Source of the DNA: Xenoacremonium recifei
Taxonomy: Eukaryota; Ascomycota; Sordariomycetes; Hypocreales; Nectriaceae
Direction: 5' to 3'
Length of the DNA stretch: 64,000 bases
Assembly: GCA_012184525.1 (NCBI GenBank)
Contig: WOFQ01000001.1
Span: 186,001 to 250,000, forward strand
Under the pieces are notes generated by a model. The model searched no databases. It was not told the origin of the DNA and was given only the letters and a program-made list of their open reading frames with translations. Positions within the stretch are counted from its first letter, which is position 1, and each line of letters begins with the position of its first letter. This document shows, piece by piece, positions 34,758 through 45,595 of the stretch. The position numbers and the translations under genes were made by a program.

Positions 34758-35410
34758 AGTCGAATGTAGAGGGAGGAAGAAGAAAAAGCTGGTCGGCGTA
34801 TGTGAAGCACCCCTGGCTATGGTGAACTTGGCGGAGCCTGGCTTCTTAAGTATTGGAAGCGATCAACACTCCAATCAATCAAGGCAAACCCCGGACCGAG
34901 GGCGCACTCCTATACTCGTCAAAGCCTCATTGTTCATTACGAGGGATTAGGAGTATGATTGGCCAAAGGAGTGTAATCTTTGAGGCGGTTGAAGATAACG
35001 ATGGTTGCCCAAATGTGAAGCATTTGCCATCAATCCCTAGGTACGGATCTTGTACTATCTTGGTTAGCATAGAAATAGTGACGCTGTCTGCGAACCACAA
35101 CCGGGTCAGCGGAGACAATCCCTTGAACTCTGTGTTATCGTTGCTCCCGGATTGGCTGTGGGCGATCAGGCGGACTAAGATGATAAAAGTTGGGAGCATA
35201 ACTCAATTGAGTAATAATCCCCAACTCTCCTCCGGCACCAGTTACTTGACACATCGTCAGCCTGGCAATGTCGGGAGTTCCAAGTATAAACTCGAGTTCA
35301 ACTCTCAGCTAGATCGAGCCCGGTCTCTTAGTGACAAGTGCTTATCGTTCCTTGATACAATCCAACTACCCGGTTCGAACCCATACCTCCCCCATCCAAC
35401 AATTACGGCG
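34758..35410. promoter_or_regulatory. Shared upstream region of permease and PhyH-type dioxygenase genes
   Basis: 653 bases between two divergent starts. An upstream-extended plus-strand open frame (from 34853) runs into the dioxygenase gene, but its upstream part lacks family sequence. I saw no clear inverted CGG pair that would mark a Zn2Cys6 operator. Confidence 0.4.
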
Positions 35411-36500
35411 ATGGCGGACCTCGCTGCCAAGTACGGACCGGAGACCCAGAGGGTTCCAGCTGATACCCCGCTAGAGGACATCCTTTATCTACTCAAGCGA
35501 GATGGCGGAATATTTATCAAGGGTCTGATCTCAGAGGCAGACGTTGACCAGGCCTATGCTGAATGTCGGGAGCGTCTTGACAGCGACGTAGAATGGCAAG
35601 GATCGTTTTTCCCCAGTAGGCTCACCCTGTGCCATGGTCTTGCTGGAAGCTACTTACCAAACCCCCAGAGGAGACTCAGCGCGCCCCGGCACTGCTGGCG
35701 CTGAGCCCGACTTATGCCCGAACCCAACTGATGAATCCTGTCTTCCAAAATGTCATTGACCATTTTCTAACAACTAGAAGCTGGTTCTGGTGGGGAGAGG
35801 AGAAGAAGGAGTCTGTTTCAAAGCCATACGTCCATAGCTGCACGGCCATGCGGATTGGGCCGGGGGGCAAGGCACAGCCTCTCCATCGGGACGACTACAT
35901 CAGCCACAATCATCATGAAGAAATCGAGGCGTGGGACGATGAGCGGGATGTGAATCGGGAAACAGCAGTCGGCTTCTTTGTAGCGGGTTCAAAAATTACA
36001 AAGGAGAATGGCGGCACGCAGTTCATCCCCAAAAGCCATCTGTGGTGAGTAATTGCCCTTACCTCAACTACGAAAAAGCAGGATTAACTCGACCTTGATG
36101 AAGGGGTACAAAACGCGGCCCGCCACGCGTTGAAGACTGTATTTTTGCGGAAATGGAAAAGGGCGATGCGTTCATAATGTTGGCATCAGCTTATCACGGT
36201 GGTGGTAAGATCCCTCCCCTCCCACTTTGGAAGCCCTGAAGTTTGCTGACCAAAACAGGGACAAACTCAACCAAAGACCAATCTCGCTTACTTTTCTCGA
36301 CTTTCGCTGTGCGAGGGTATCTAAGACAGGAAGAGAATCAATTCCTCAGTGTGCCCCTCGATGTTGCGAAGAAGTATGACCAGGCGACTCAGGCGTTCAT
36401 GGGATATTCTATGAGCGATCCTGCGGCGGGTTATGTCGATCAGGTTGACCCGATTTTCCTTCTGCGTCCCGAGTTGAAGGCTGGGCCTTCGGATTTCTAG
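35411..36500 (+). CDS. Phytanoyl-CoA dioxygenase (PhyH) family Fe(II)/2-oxoglutarate oxygenase
   Basis: Four exons, 35411-35615, 35669-36044, 36104-36204, 36259-36500, 307 aa. The family couples 2-oxoglutarate decarboxylation to hydroxylation or other oxidation of small molecules; fungal members act mostly in secondary metabolism or catabolism. The opening RVPADTPLEDILYLLKRDGG is typical of fungal PhyH proteins. The iron ligands are the HRD motif (His141, Asp143) in QPLHRDDYISHN and the distal His225 in SAYHGGG; the 2-oxoglutarate-binding arginine is probably that in DQSRLLFS. The substrate is unknown. The start at 35411 gives the normal N-terminus; the longer upstream frame does not. Divergent from the permease and followed by a Zn2Cys6 regulator. 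Confidence 0.9.
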
Positions 36501-37050
36501 GTGTAAGATCGTGCCAGGATAGCAGATGATACATAAGTCGAGTGAGTGTCGGGACTCAATGGGTAGGGATGGATTAGAATATCGCACATCTGAGTTTCCC
36601 TCATGTTCTCGTCAATCGACACACTGCTTGTTCTGGGCGTTTGCTGCGATGATCACTCGAGAGCTAGGGAGTACGGATGGTATACGCTTCTACGTAGTCT
36701 TATGATCGAGATTATGTAGTTCACTATCCTCACTTTTAAGACTTCGAAATTTAAGAATGGCAATACTGTAGATCCACGAAAGGGTATTTGAACACAGTTA
36801 CTCATATTGCAGTAAATGAAACCAGTGACTGTTTGCTGTAATCCAGTAGAACTAGTGCCAGCAATGGAATGGCCTGCGCTAATGACATCCGTCTTCCCTG
36901 AGACGCAATCCGTACAGGCTTATCTTCCCCGCAGAAGACCGGCTCCACACACTTAAGACGGGCTGTCCGATTCTTCTTCCTCTTGCGGCCTTGATCTCTG
37001 TCCCCTGAACTCTTCATCCTTTCTCAAACCACGCTCTCATTTCGGAAGTG
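36501..37050. other. Intergenic region between PhyH-type and Zn2Cys6 genes
   Basis: 550 bases, no recognisable coding sequence; probably the 3' UTR of the dioxygenase and the promoter of the regulator. Confidence 0.4.
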
Positions 37051-38973
37051 ATGGCAACCGAACTGTTTTCAGTCAAGGGCACGACCGCTCGGCGCAGAGG
37101 TTAGTTAGCACTCGCATGCCAGGCTAACTTCCCTTCATGCGAAGTCAGTTGCTATCGTCTGGCAAAACGCTAACCAGTCTATTCACAGATCCTGCGTGTG
37201 GAACATGTCGCAAGAAGTGTCGCAAGTGTGACCGAACAAGGCCAATATGCAACAGATGCCGAAGCAAAGGCCTTCATTGCGAGGGCTATCCTCCGAGATT
37301 CCAGTTCTGTGAGATGACCGCTCCACAGAGACCATCACGTCGAAGGAGAGGCATTGAACCTGGTAGTGATGTATCTACAATATCACAATCATCACCAGGA
37401 GCTTCTAGCATGCAATTGCTAGTACGAGGCGTAGCTGCTGAAGCCCTGCCAACTTCTTCCACCCTTACCTCACCAGAGGTTGCACGGTCGCCAGAACTAG
37501 CCTTACAAGATGAATTCGGACTGAGTCTACCATCTCCACCGTCAATATACGAAGGCCCCAGTACCCCTTCGACCGAGAGTCCGGAAAGGCCTATCGACGA
37601 GGAGTGGATATCTCGTCAAGCCCTGCTCCATCATTGTAAATGAATCACCCCCTACGTCGTTTATGTGAGCTGATAAGCCTTCCTAGTCGAGCACGAGCTC
37701 AGTGGTGCACTCACTATCTCTATCGAGGAAGTGGAAAATCCCTTCAGAGAGCTTCTCCTCCCCCTGGCATTTCGCCATGACGGGGTACTCCATGCCCTCC
37801 TTGGCTTCTCGGCTTGTCACATGCACTTATCTGGAAAAGACGAAAGCCAGCATTGTGTAACAGCAGCCTTGCACCATAGGGCGTCGGCACTTCACTCCTT
37901 AGGATCTTTGCTTATCAAAGAAGAAGCGTCGTGTTTGAGCAGCGAGGAAGAGGAGTTTGCCTTGGCTATGGTCCTCCTTCTAGTGTTTCATGATGTAAGT
38001 GTAAAATGTCTGGAACAAGGTTCCGATCAGGGCTAACAGTGCGTTAGATATGCGAAACGGGAGTTTCTTCTCACGGCGCGCATTTGACTGGAGTCCTTTT
38101 TCTCTGTACGAGAATAGCGAACCCGCCTGACTTCACGCGCCGATCGAAGGCTGCTATCTTCTTCATATCAGCACTTTCTTGGTAAGTCTATTAGTTATAT
38201 CGTTCTTATCTCTGTTGGTTTCTCACCAGGGTAGGCTTGATATGCTACGTGGATTCAGTGGAGCTGAGAAACTGGCATACTCTGAAGAAGTCCGACAATG
38301 CGTCCGCGATCACGGGAGCCTAAGCTTGCACCTTTTAGTCGGTTGCCCGGTGATCATCTTTCACAGGATCGGGCAAGTCCTTGAAGCCGGAAAGGCTTTC
38401 CTAGCGCACGAGATCTCGGAGCCCGACTTCAAAGCTATCTTGGATGAGTCGGAAAAGTTCCTGCGCGGTTGGGATCCTGATCAGGCCATCTACCCAACCG
38501 CACATCCAGAGTGGAAAATGCTGGCCGAAGCGTATCGCCACGCTTGCTTGCTGAGAGTCATACGCTTTCCAGACACCTTCGGCATTTCATGCGATAACGA
38601 GCGGGTCAGGATATCGGTTTCTACTATCTTGGATGTCGCCGCAACCATCCCAAGAGACTCGACCTTCTACAAGCGTCTACTATTTCCCCTCTTCTTGGCC
38701 GGAGCAGACACATCATCTTCACACCAGATACACTATACCAGCTGGTCCATCGCGGAGATAAAGGCTAGCACGGGTTTTCAGCATCCGGCTATGACGGAAC
38801 TGCTGACTAGGGTATGGGAAGAACGCAAGAAGAACACTCTTGGCTGGACTAACATCCCATGGATGGAATTTGTGAGTTTCAGAGCAATCAGTTGCAGATC
38901 CGGAGAACGCTAACTCGATTTGAAGACCTGCTCAACTCTTCTCCAGTCTCAGCATGCTTATCTCTTCTTCTGA
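37051..38973 (+). CDS. Zn2Cys6 transcription factor with fungal TF_2-type domain
   Basis: Six exons, 37051-37099, 37189-37635, 37687-37994, 38048-38181, 38235-38871, 38926-38973, 540 aa. The zinc cluster at about residues 20-48 reads CGTCRKKCRKCDRTRPIC then NRCRSKGLHCEGY, with six cysteines; an intron lies just before it. A Ser/Pro-rich linker leads to the helical regulatory region (FRELLLPLAFRHDGVLHAL, FISALSWLDMLRGFSGAEK), the pattern of the fungal_trans_2 group, which includes many pathway-specific activators of nitrogen or secondary-metabolite genes. It ends in HAYLFF, with a short last exon whose acceptor is TTGAAG. It lies in the middle of the permease/oxygenase/amine-oxidase group, making it the natural candidate regulator; that is inference from position. 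Confidence 0.88.
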
Positions 38974-39242
38974 GACTCACTATGCAGCCGATGATCTTGA
39001 AATTTGTTGGGACAGTAATGATTTAGATGTGCGGAATTGATCTCGTAAGGGGTTTGCTCCGGGTTGGGAGTGGTTCCAATTTGGGAATAGCGTTTTTTTC
39101 CTCCCCGGCTCAGCTCAGTCAAGCTACCCGGTACACCAAATTGTCGGAGCTTTACAAATGCTTGTGCCAAAGGGCCTGTTTCCGGATCCTTTGTATTCAA
39201 TACTCCAGCTTATCATTTACCCAAGTATCACTCAGTTCTATC

Positions 39243-39983
39243 ATGGCCGCCCAGGAGCTTTCAATCGAAGAACTCGGAAAAGCTTCTCGATTGGCAAATC
39301 GACCAAAAGGAGAGCAATATGACCGAATGGTATCTGGGATGCTGTAAGTGTAAGTCCTGCATTTCATTTTACAATTGAGACTCATGATTTCTTTTTATAG
39401 ATACGACTCCTTCGTCCCTGAACTTCTAAATGCTCGCTTCAAGGCTCGTCGATGGTGCCACACTTATAACTCTTATTTTCCCAATGACCCTGAAGCAGAT
39501 GATGCTAGTCTCTCGAAAGAGAGATTAGCCATGCTCAAAAAGAGCCTTGGAGGAATTGGCGATGATGAAATATATATCGAGGCTCCTTTCAGAGTTGACT
39601 ATGGCTGTAATGTGACAGTTGGAAGTCGTTTCTATGCAAACTTCAATCTAACAATCTTGGATTCTGCCATTGTTACTATCGGAGACCGGGTTATGATTGG
39701 ACCAAATGTATCGATTTTCACTGCAACCCATGAAGCAGAAGTGAAAAGTCGCAGAGAGAACATTGAGTTTGCAAAGCCAGTAACTATCGGGACTGACGTT
39801 TGGATTGGAGGTCATGCCGTTATCATGCCGGGAGTCGTAATTGGTGACGGATGTATTATCGGTGCTGGCTCCATCGTTATCAGGGATGTCCCAGCGTGGA
39901 GTATGGCAGTCGGAGTGCCAGCCAAGGTAGTCAGGAAGTTAACACAGGTTGATGTCCAAGACGGAGACAGGGTCATTCAATAG
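39243..39983 (+). CDS. Maltose/galactoside-type O-acetyltransferase, hexapeptide repeat
   Basis: Two exons, 39243-39343 and 39401-39983, 227 aa. The left-handed beta-helix family transfers acetyl from acetyl-CoA to sugars or related acceptors. The N-terminal mac-type domain is visible (GEQYDRMVSGMLYDSFVPEL), followed by hexapeptide turns (VTVGSRFYANFNLTILDSA, VTIGDRVMIGPNVSIF, VTIGTDVWIGGHAVIMPG, VVIGDGCIIGAGSIV). The catalytic histidine is in ATHEAEVKSR. The C-terminus SMAVGVPAKVVRKL is typical. No targeting signal. The acceptor is unknown; the bacterial-like length and single intron are ordinary for fungal members. Confidence 0.92.
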
Positions 39984-40305
39984 AAGAAACCCGCAGCAGA
40001 CTGCATGACGGTTGAGATAAATAAACGATATCGCATTTTCACAGTATTTTTTATGGCTTTTCATTATCTTGGCACCTTAGAGTCGTCCCTCCAGGCCACA
40101 GCAAGCAGTCATATAGAATGTTGGTTTCTCTGGCATTTTTACTTTCACTTCTCTCACGGAGAATCTTTGTTTAACCGCGATTGCTTGATAGCTAAGGCTT
40201 TCTCACTGAAGTCTGCTTAAAGATAGAAAATTTGTGGTATTTATTCCGGAAAGCCCTGTGTATATAATGCCTTGCCCCGTGATGTAGTGTAGAACTTTCT
40301 AATTC
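39984..40305. other. Intergenic region between convergent genes
   Basis: 322 bases between the acetyltransferase and SDR stop codons. It contains a TATA-like tgtgtatataatgcc near 40257 that has no gene to serve in this orientation. Nothing else seen. Confidence 0.35.
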
Positions 40306-41274
40306 TTAGTTATACAACCCACCATTTGCACACAATACCGATCCAGTAGCCCATCGAGAGTCTTCAGAACAAAGGAAGGCGACTAGAGGTGCAATATCAT
40401 CAACCTGGGCAATTCTAGCCGCCACCGGCGTCGAGTCTATGAGCGGCTGCATGTCTTGCCGAAACTGCTCGTCGCTTTCGTCCCATTGATCTATTCGTCC
40501 ATTAGCTTTGGAGCAACGCAATCTGTCGAAGCCACGAAATACCTGTTGCCACTGGGCCTGGGTTGACACAGTTTACTGTAATGCCGTGGCTCTGGCCGAG
40601 TTCCTTCGCCCAAACTCTTGCCAGCGCTTCATCTGCAGCTTTCGTCGCCGCATACACCGTCTGCCCGGCCACACCCAGTCGCGCAGCAGCGGAAGATACG
40701 AAGACTATTCGTCCTCCTCTCGGAATATGTGGTATCATTGCTTGTGTCAAGAATATTGGACCTTTTACATTCGTGTCAAAGTGAGAGTTGTAGAGTTCTT
40801 CAGTGACGCTGTCAAGGTTCGCGTCAAGGCCTAGAGCCGCACTGGCAGGTTTTAGATGAAGTCAGCGGCTTTTCGTCTTAAGAACTCCACGAAAAGAAAT
40901 GGAGCTTCACTCACTTGTGGACCAATATATCAATTTTCCCAGTTTCACTCAACCGCAAACCCGCGTCTACAATCTTTGAGATCCCTTCTTTGTTGCATAC
41001 GCTGGCCTGACAGAGTTCTGCTTTGGCGCCATGGCATTTCACCGCGTCGGCGACTCCCTCGGCTCTCTTTCGACTTCCTTCACTCGTGTAGTTGATGACA
41101 ACATTTGCACCCCGAGCAGCCAACTGCGTTGCGATCGCGGCTCCGATTCCTCTTGAAAGTTGACATCAGTAAATAGAAAGCGCATAAAGAGGTACTGGTG
41201 AGGGGGTTGTACCGTGAGGAGCCCGTGACAACGGCTGTCTTACCACTCAGGTCCACGCCTCGAAAATCCGGCAT
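40306..41274 (-). CDS. Short-chain dehydrogenase/reductase (3-oxoacyl-ACP-reductase-like)
   Basis: Four exons (minus): 41274-41213, 41151-40915, 40841-40543, 40490-40306, 260 aa. Classical SDR: cofactor motif TGSSRGIGAAIA (split by intron 1), ILVHNAA, catalytic serine in VFVSSAAAR and YAATK as YxxxK, then VNCVNPGPVATDQW. The NY after the second beta strand (VVINYTS) suggests NADPH preference as in FabG-like enzymes. The C-terminus ATGSVLCANGGLYN is typical. A longer N-terminus from an ATG at 41337 is possible, but MPDFRGVDLSGKTAVVTG matches the usual length. Divergent from the copper amine oxidase with about 500 bases between them, so co-regulation is possible. Confidence 0.9.
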
Positions 41275-41781
41275 CGCGACAGGCAAAAGCAGGGGCTGAA
41301 GAAACTGATTTAGGAGATAGAAACAGCTCAATTCCAACTGATAATAAAGAGCAGCACAACCTTTATCAATGTGTCCCCAGTCGGAGATTCCTCTGGGTGA
41401 TCAGGCCGATCCTTGTCACGTAGACTAGTGGGAATTATATCGTGGATTACTCCTTAGTCCGTACGCTTCTCCACAAGTTGAGCTCGCAGATCTACCAAAG
41501 CTAGATAAGTGCCGTTTAAGATAGCTACCCGGGTTGGCGAAATCAGTTGGAATGGATTCCCAATTTGGTGATCCAGAGCATTCTGCCACAGCGGAGATCA
41601 AGCGTATCGTACGAGATAGATGAACCTCGTGAATTAGAGACCCCGAAGCAATGGGTAATAAAAGGCCTACAAGAGACGGGATTTCAAGAGCAGCTAACAG
41701 AAACCAAGCATTTTAAACTCCTATCTACTCTCGGAATATCCTGCCGATATTATCTCTTCTGTTATCGATCATTTCCTGAAA
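41275..41781. promoter_or_regulatory. Shared upstream region of SDR and copper amine oxidase genes
   Basis: 507 bases between two divergent starts. A short open frame at 41547-41801 overlaps the amine oxidase start but has no family match. Confidence 0.4.
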
Positions 41782-43930
41782 ATGGGACCCCATCCGCTTG
41801 ACCCCCTGAGCCCCCAGGAAGTTCGGGCGGGTTCAGCAATCCTCCTGAAACATCTCGGAATCAGCTCCAAGGATGTTCGCTTCAAGGTGATTGACCTAGC
41901 TGAGCCGCCCAAGCATCTCACCTTACAACACCTCTATCACAACGGCCCTGTTCCGGATAGGAAGTGCAGGGTCTACTATCATAGACGGAACAGCCAGGTC
42001 CTATCTATCAGCATCGTCAATTTAACAAAGAAAACTGTCGACCGCACCTATGATGCTCCGGGATCCCAGGGTCCAGTTGACTTCTTTGAGTTTGAGTTGA
42101 TTCATAAAACCTGTCTGGAACATCCTGCAGTTCTGGAAGAAGTAGCCAAGTTCAAGTTACCGCCCAAGTGAGTCGCTCCTAGCGTATCGGCCTTCCGAAA
42201 CTGGTTTGCTAACCTTGTTCATGAAAAGTGCTCGCTTGTTGACGGATCCTTGGGCATATGGAACCGACGATGCTAATGAACACCGACGACTGTTTCAATG
42301 CTATCTCTACATTGCCCTAACAGAGGATGATGAGGTAAAGCCCAAGTCTAACCCCCCTGAATAAATTTTTCCTGACTCGCGATGCAGGCAAATCACTATT
42401 CTCTCCCATTACCATTGGCCCCCATATTCGATGCTCATACGTTGGAATTGGTCAGCCTTGAGCGTCTTCCTATGGGCACCACGAGCGAACTTGACCCAGA
42501 GACTCAACCTTGGGATCCAGTCCGTCCTGTTGAGTACAGTGCAGGTATCCTGGGCCCAGACGCCTTCCGAAAGGATTTGAAGCCCCTACAGGTTATTCAA
42601 CCAGAGGGTCCGTCCTTCAGAATCAGCGGCCGAAATGTTCAGTGGCAGAAGTGGTCCTTTCAACTCGGATGGTCGCTCAGGGAGGGACCAGTCCTCCATG
42701 ATGTCAAGTACGATGGCAGGTCTCTGTTCTACCGCGTCTCAATGAGCGAAATGACTGTGCCGTACGGAGATCCTCGCTCTCCGTACCATCGCAAACAGGC
42801 ATTCGATCTGGGCGATTCTGGCTTTGGGTTGACTTCAAACTCACTTACCCTTGGATGCGACTGTTTGGGGTTGATAGCTTATTTCCCTGGTGTGCGTGTT
42901 ACTGCCACTGGTGAGCCAATCACTATGCCCAACGTCATTTGCATGCATGAGGTCGACGAGGGAATTGGCTGGAAGCACACCAACTTCCGTAACCAAAAGT
43001 CCTCTGTTGTCCGGAACCGCCAGCTTGTCATTCAATGCACTGCAACTGTCGCCAACTACGAGTACATTCTGGCTTTTGTTCTTGATCAAGCAGCCAACCT
43101 CCACATTGACGTCCGAGCTACGGGAATTGTTTCAACTATGCCCATCCGTCAAGGGCTTCAGGTCCCGTGGGGTACCGTAGTTGCTCCCGGTGTGCTCGCC
43201 GTCAATCATCAACATCTTTTCTGTGTCCGAATCGACCCCATGCTGGATGGACAGAAGAATACGGTTGCCTACGATGATTGCGAACCGGTTATTGATGAGC
43301 CGGATCTCGATCCTTTCGGATGCGCATTCCGGGTTAAAACAACGCCAATCGAGAAGCCAGGTGGTTATGATCTCGACCTTACCAAGAACCGTGTCTACAA
43401 GATCGTGAATGAATCCAAGATCAACTCTGTCTCTGGCAAGCCTGTTGGATACAAGCTGCACGCCGTGCCTAGCCAGATGCTCATGATGGGGCCCAACACA
43501 TTCAACTACAAACGCGGCATCTTTACTTCTAAACCCATATGGGTCACCAAGTACAGGGATGATGAGCTTTGGGTTGCTGGTGAGTTTACCAATCAAAGCC
43601 GGGAAGATACTGGTCTTGTCAACTGGGCGTTCCGCGACGAGAAGTTGCAAGATGACGACGTTGTTCTTTGGCACACCTTTGGTATTACTCATGTCACGAG
43701 ACCGGAGGGTATGTTTGTCCTTTCTTAATCATTGATCATTCACTAATCCTTCATTAGACTTTCCTGTCATGCCCGTCGAGAAAATGTCTATCGCGTTGAA
43801 ACCGGCCAATTTCTTCGACCTCAACCCTTCAAATGACGTGCCACGATCATCACAGAATCTAAACAAGTCCACTCTTCATCCAGCTGCGTCTGAGGTCGAC
43901 GTCTGCTGTTCTCGTACCTCGAAGATTTAA
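41782..43930 (+). CDS. Copper amine oxidase (primary-amine oxidase)
   Basis: Four exons, 41782-42167, 42229-42334, 42388-43708, 43758-43930, 661 aa. It oxidises primary amines to aldehyde, ammonia and H2O2, using copper and a self-made topaquinone. N2 and N3 domains come first (HPLDPLSPQEVRAG), then the large catalytic domain. The topaquinone precursor is Tyr388 in TVANYEYIL and the catalytic base Asp304 in AFDLGDSGFG. Copper ligands are the HQH pair in AVNHQHLFC and a later His in WHTFGITHVTRPE. DFPVMPVEKMS follows and the length is normal. The C-terminal tripeptide is SKI, a variant peroxisomal type-1 signal, which would place the H2O2-forming reaction in peroxisomes. Neighbours that could act with it are the permease (import), the SDR and the Zn2Cys6 regulator. 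Confidence 0.95.
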
Positions 43931-44334
43931 TATGAAAGTCTCCATGTGTCTGTCAAAAGAAGGCCGCCCTGGGAATATTTTACAACACTCTCAAGTTTCT
44001 TCAGTAGCTAGAAAATCAACGATAAAAAAAGGTCATGGAAAATTGGCAATCTCTCAATACATCAATTCTGTGCCCAAATTTTGTGAAGAGTCGTGGGCTC
44101 TCCCAAGTCAGCTATACAGCTCATCGTCACACAATGAAATCTTTTCTTAGGGGTTATGGGAGAAGATGGCAATAGAGGCCTGGGACGGAAATGTATTCGT
44201 GACAGAAGAAATCTCCGAAAGCCTCCTAGCAAAGTAACCGTATGAGATATATTAGACATTGGGGTTTAACCGCCATTCAATTCCTGGGCAATCTGAAAAT
44301 ATTTGTACTTGTCATCTCTCTTTAGCTAGCTTCC
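43931..44334. other. Intergenic region between convergent amine oxidase and aldolase genes
   Basis: 404 bases, AT-rich, no recognisable gene; probably two 3' UTRs. Confidence 0.35.
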
Positions 44335-45123
44335 TCAATAACCCCCTGCCGAGCTACCATCAATGGGAGTGAACTGAACCTTAGTTGGCTGTTCAGTGAT
44401 TCCTCTCTCAACCGCTTCCTTCATAATAGCTTCTGTCGCCGTCGCCCCAATCCTGGTCACTCCAAGAGACATAACATGGAGGAGGCCATCCAAGGTTCGG
44501 ACGCCTCCGGCAGCCTTGATTTGAACTTCCGGCTTGGTGTGTTGCCGCATCAGCTTCAAATGCGGGATGGTCGCACCTTTGTACGAATATTGCCCGCTTG
44601 CCTGCTTCACAAACCCGTATCCCGTAGAGGTCTTAACAAAGCCTACGCCGATATCAGAGCAGATCTTGCAAAGCCGAATGATGTGCTCGTCTTGAAGGTA
44701 GTCGTTCTCAAAAATAACCTTGAGAATTGCGCCGTGATCGGTAACCGCCTTATTTATGATGCGAATTTCTCCCTCCACATAGGCCCAATCTCCACCAAGA
44801 GCCTTTCCAATGTTGATAACCATGTCGACTTCTTTTCCTCCGGCTTTCGCAGCTGCTTCTGCTTCAAAGGCCTTGACTTCCGTGGTGCTATTGCCTGCTG
44901 GAAACCCGATCACTGGGCATACCAGAACGTCGGAGCCCTGAAGTTCCTTAAGAGCCATTGGAATCGCGTACGGTTTCACACATGCCGTGGCTACATTGTG
45001 CTTCCTGGAAATCTCGAGTCCTTGAAGGATCTCTGCATCCGTCATGGTTGGGTGCAGCAGGCTGTGATCAATGCATTTTGCCAACTGGGTGAGAGTCACC
45101 GTAATCGAGTTCTGTGAGGCCAT
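44335..45123 (-). CDS. deoC: Deoxyribose-phosphate aldolase
   Basis: Single exon, 262 aa. A class I aldolase (EC 4.1.2.4) that cleaves 2-deoxyribose 5-phosphate to glyceraldehyde 3-phosphate and acetaldehyde in deoxynucleoside catabolism. Visible signatures are CIDHSLLHPTMTD at the N-terminus, VCPVIGFPAGNSTTEVKAFEA, EVDMVINIGKAL, and the Schiff-base lysine Lys164 in GFVKTSTGYG; the second active-site lysine is in QIKAAGGVRT. The length equals the bacterial enzymes. The frame is open and intron-free, which is usual for the fungal gene. Cytosolic. It lies tail-to-tail with the amine oxidase; a functional connection is not obvious, although both reactions produce aldehydes. Confidence 0.96.
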   Translation of the reverse strand: MASQNSITVTLTQLAKCIDHSLLHPTMTDAEILQGLEISRKHNVATACVKPYAIPMALKELQGSDVLVCPVIGFPAGNSTTEVKAFEAEAAAKAGGKEVDMVINIGKALGGDWAYVEGEIRIINKAVTDHGAILKVIFENDYLQDEHIIRLCKICSDIGVGFVKTSTGYGFVKQASGQYSYKGATIPHLKLMRQHTKPEVQIKAAGGVRTLDGLLHVMSLGVTRIGATATEAIMKEAVERGITEQPTKVQFTPIDGSSAGGY

Positions 45124-45595
45124 TGTGGATGTCGAGCAAGAGATGATGTATTCTGGGATATGAAAGACACGGTAAAGGTCAAGCGCTTGCTTTTATAACG
45201 ATATCACCCAAGCCCAAGGATACACGGTTTGTTGTAAAGGTGATGAATGCGGGGAGGCGACGGAGTTTCCCGTTTAGGACATGTTCCCAACCCATCTTAC
45301 ATTCTTCACGGATTGAGACCCTTCCGCTAGGATAATAATGCAAAGCGGGCAACGCTAAGGAACGAGGTCGTCTGAAACAAGAAAGGAGACTTTTGGCCCC
45401 TCTCGAGAGCCCTTGAATTGCTTTGTGAGAAGGCGATTGCCTTGTGGTGCGCTGTGAGGGCTGTAATTGAACCACAAATCATACCCGAATCACACCCGGA
45501 TTTACGCGGCCGAGAAGCAGGTGACTGTAGCTGAGTAAGTCTCCTTCTGCCCTGCTTCCACATTGCTCCCGGCTGTTAGGCAATAACAAAAAGAA
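45124..45595. other. Intergenic region upstream of aldolase and MFS remnant
   Basis: 472 bases between divergent features; small open frames lack motifs. It holds the aldolase promoter and whatever remains of the former MFS gene promoter. Confidence 0.35.

Noticed and set aside
35365..35385. tRNA T-arm-like word ggttcgaacc
   Set aside because: No acceptor stem, D arm or anticodon arm could be paired around it.
34853..35410. Upstream extension of the PhyH-type open frame
   Set aside because: The family N-terminus starts at the ATG at 35411 and the upstream codons show no conserved sequence.
29186..45123. Secondary-metabolite biosynthetic cluster
   Set aside because: No polyketide synthase, peptide synthetase, terpene synthase or similar backbone enzyme is present in the window.
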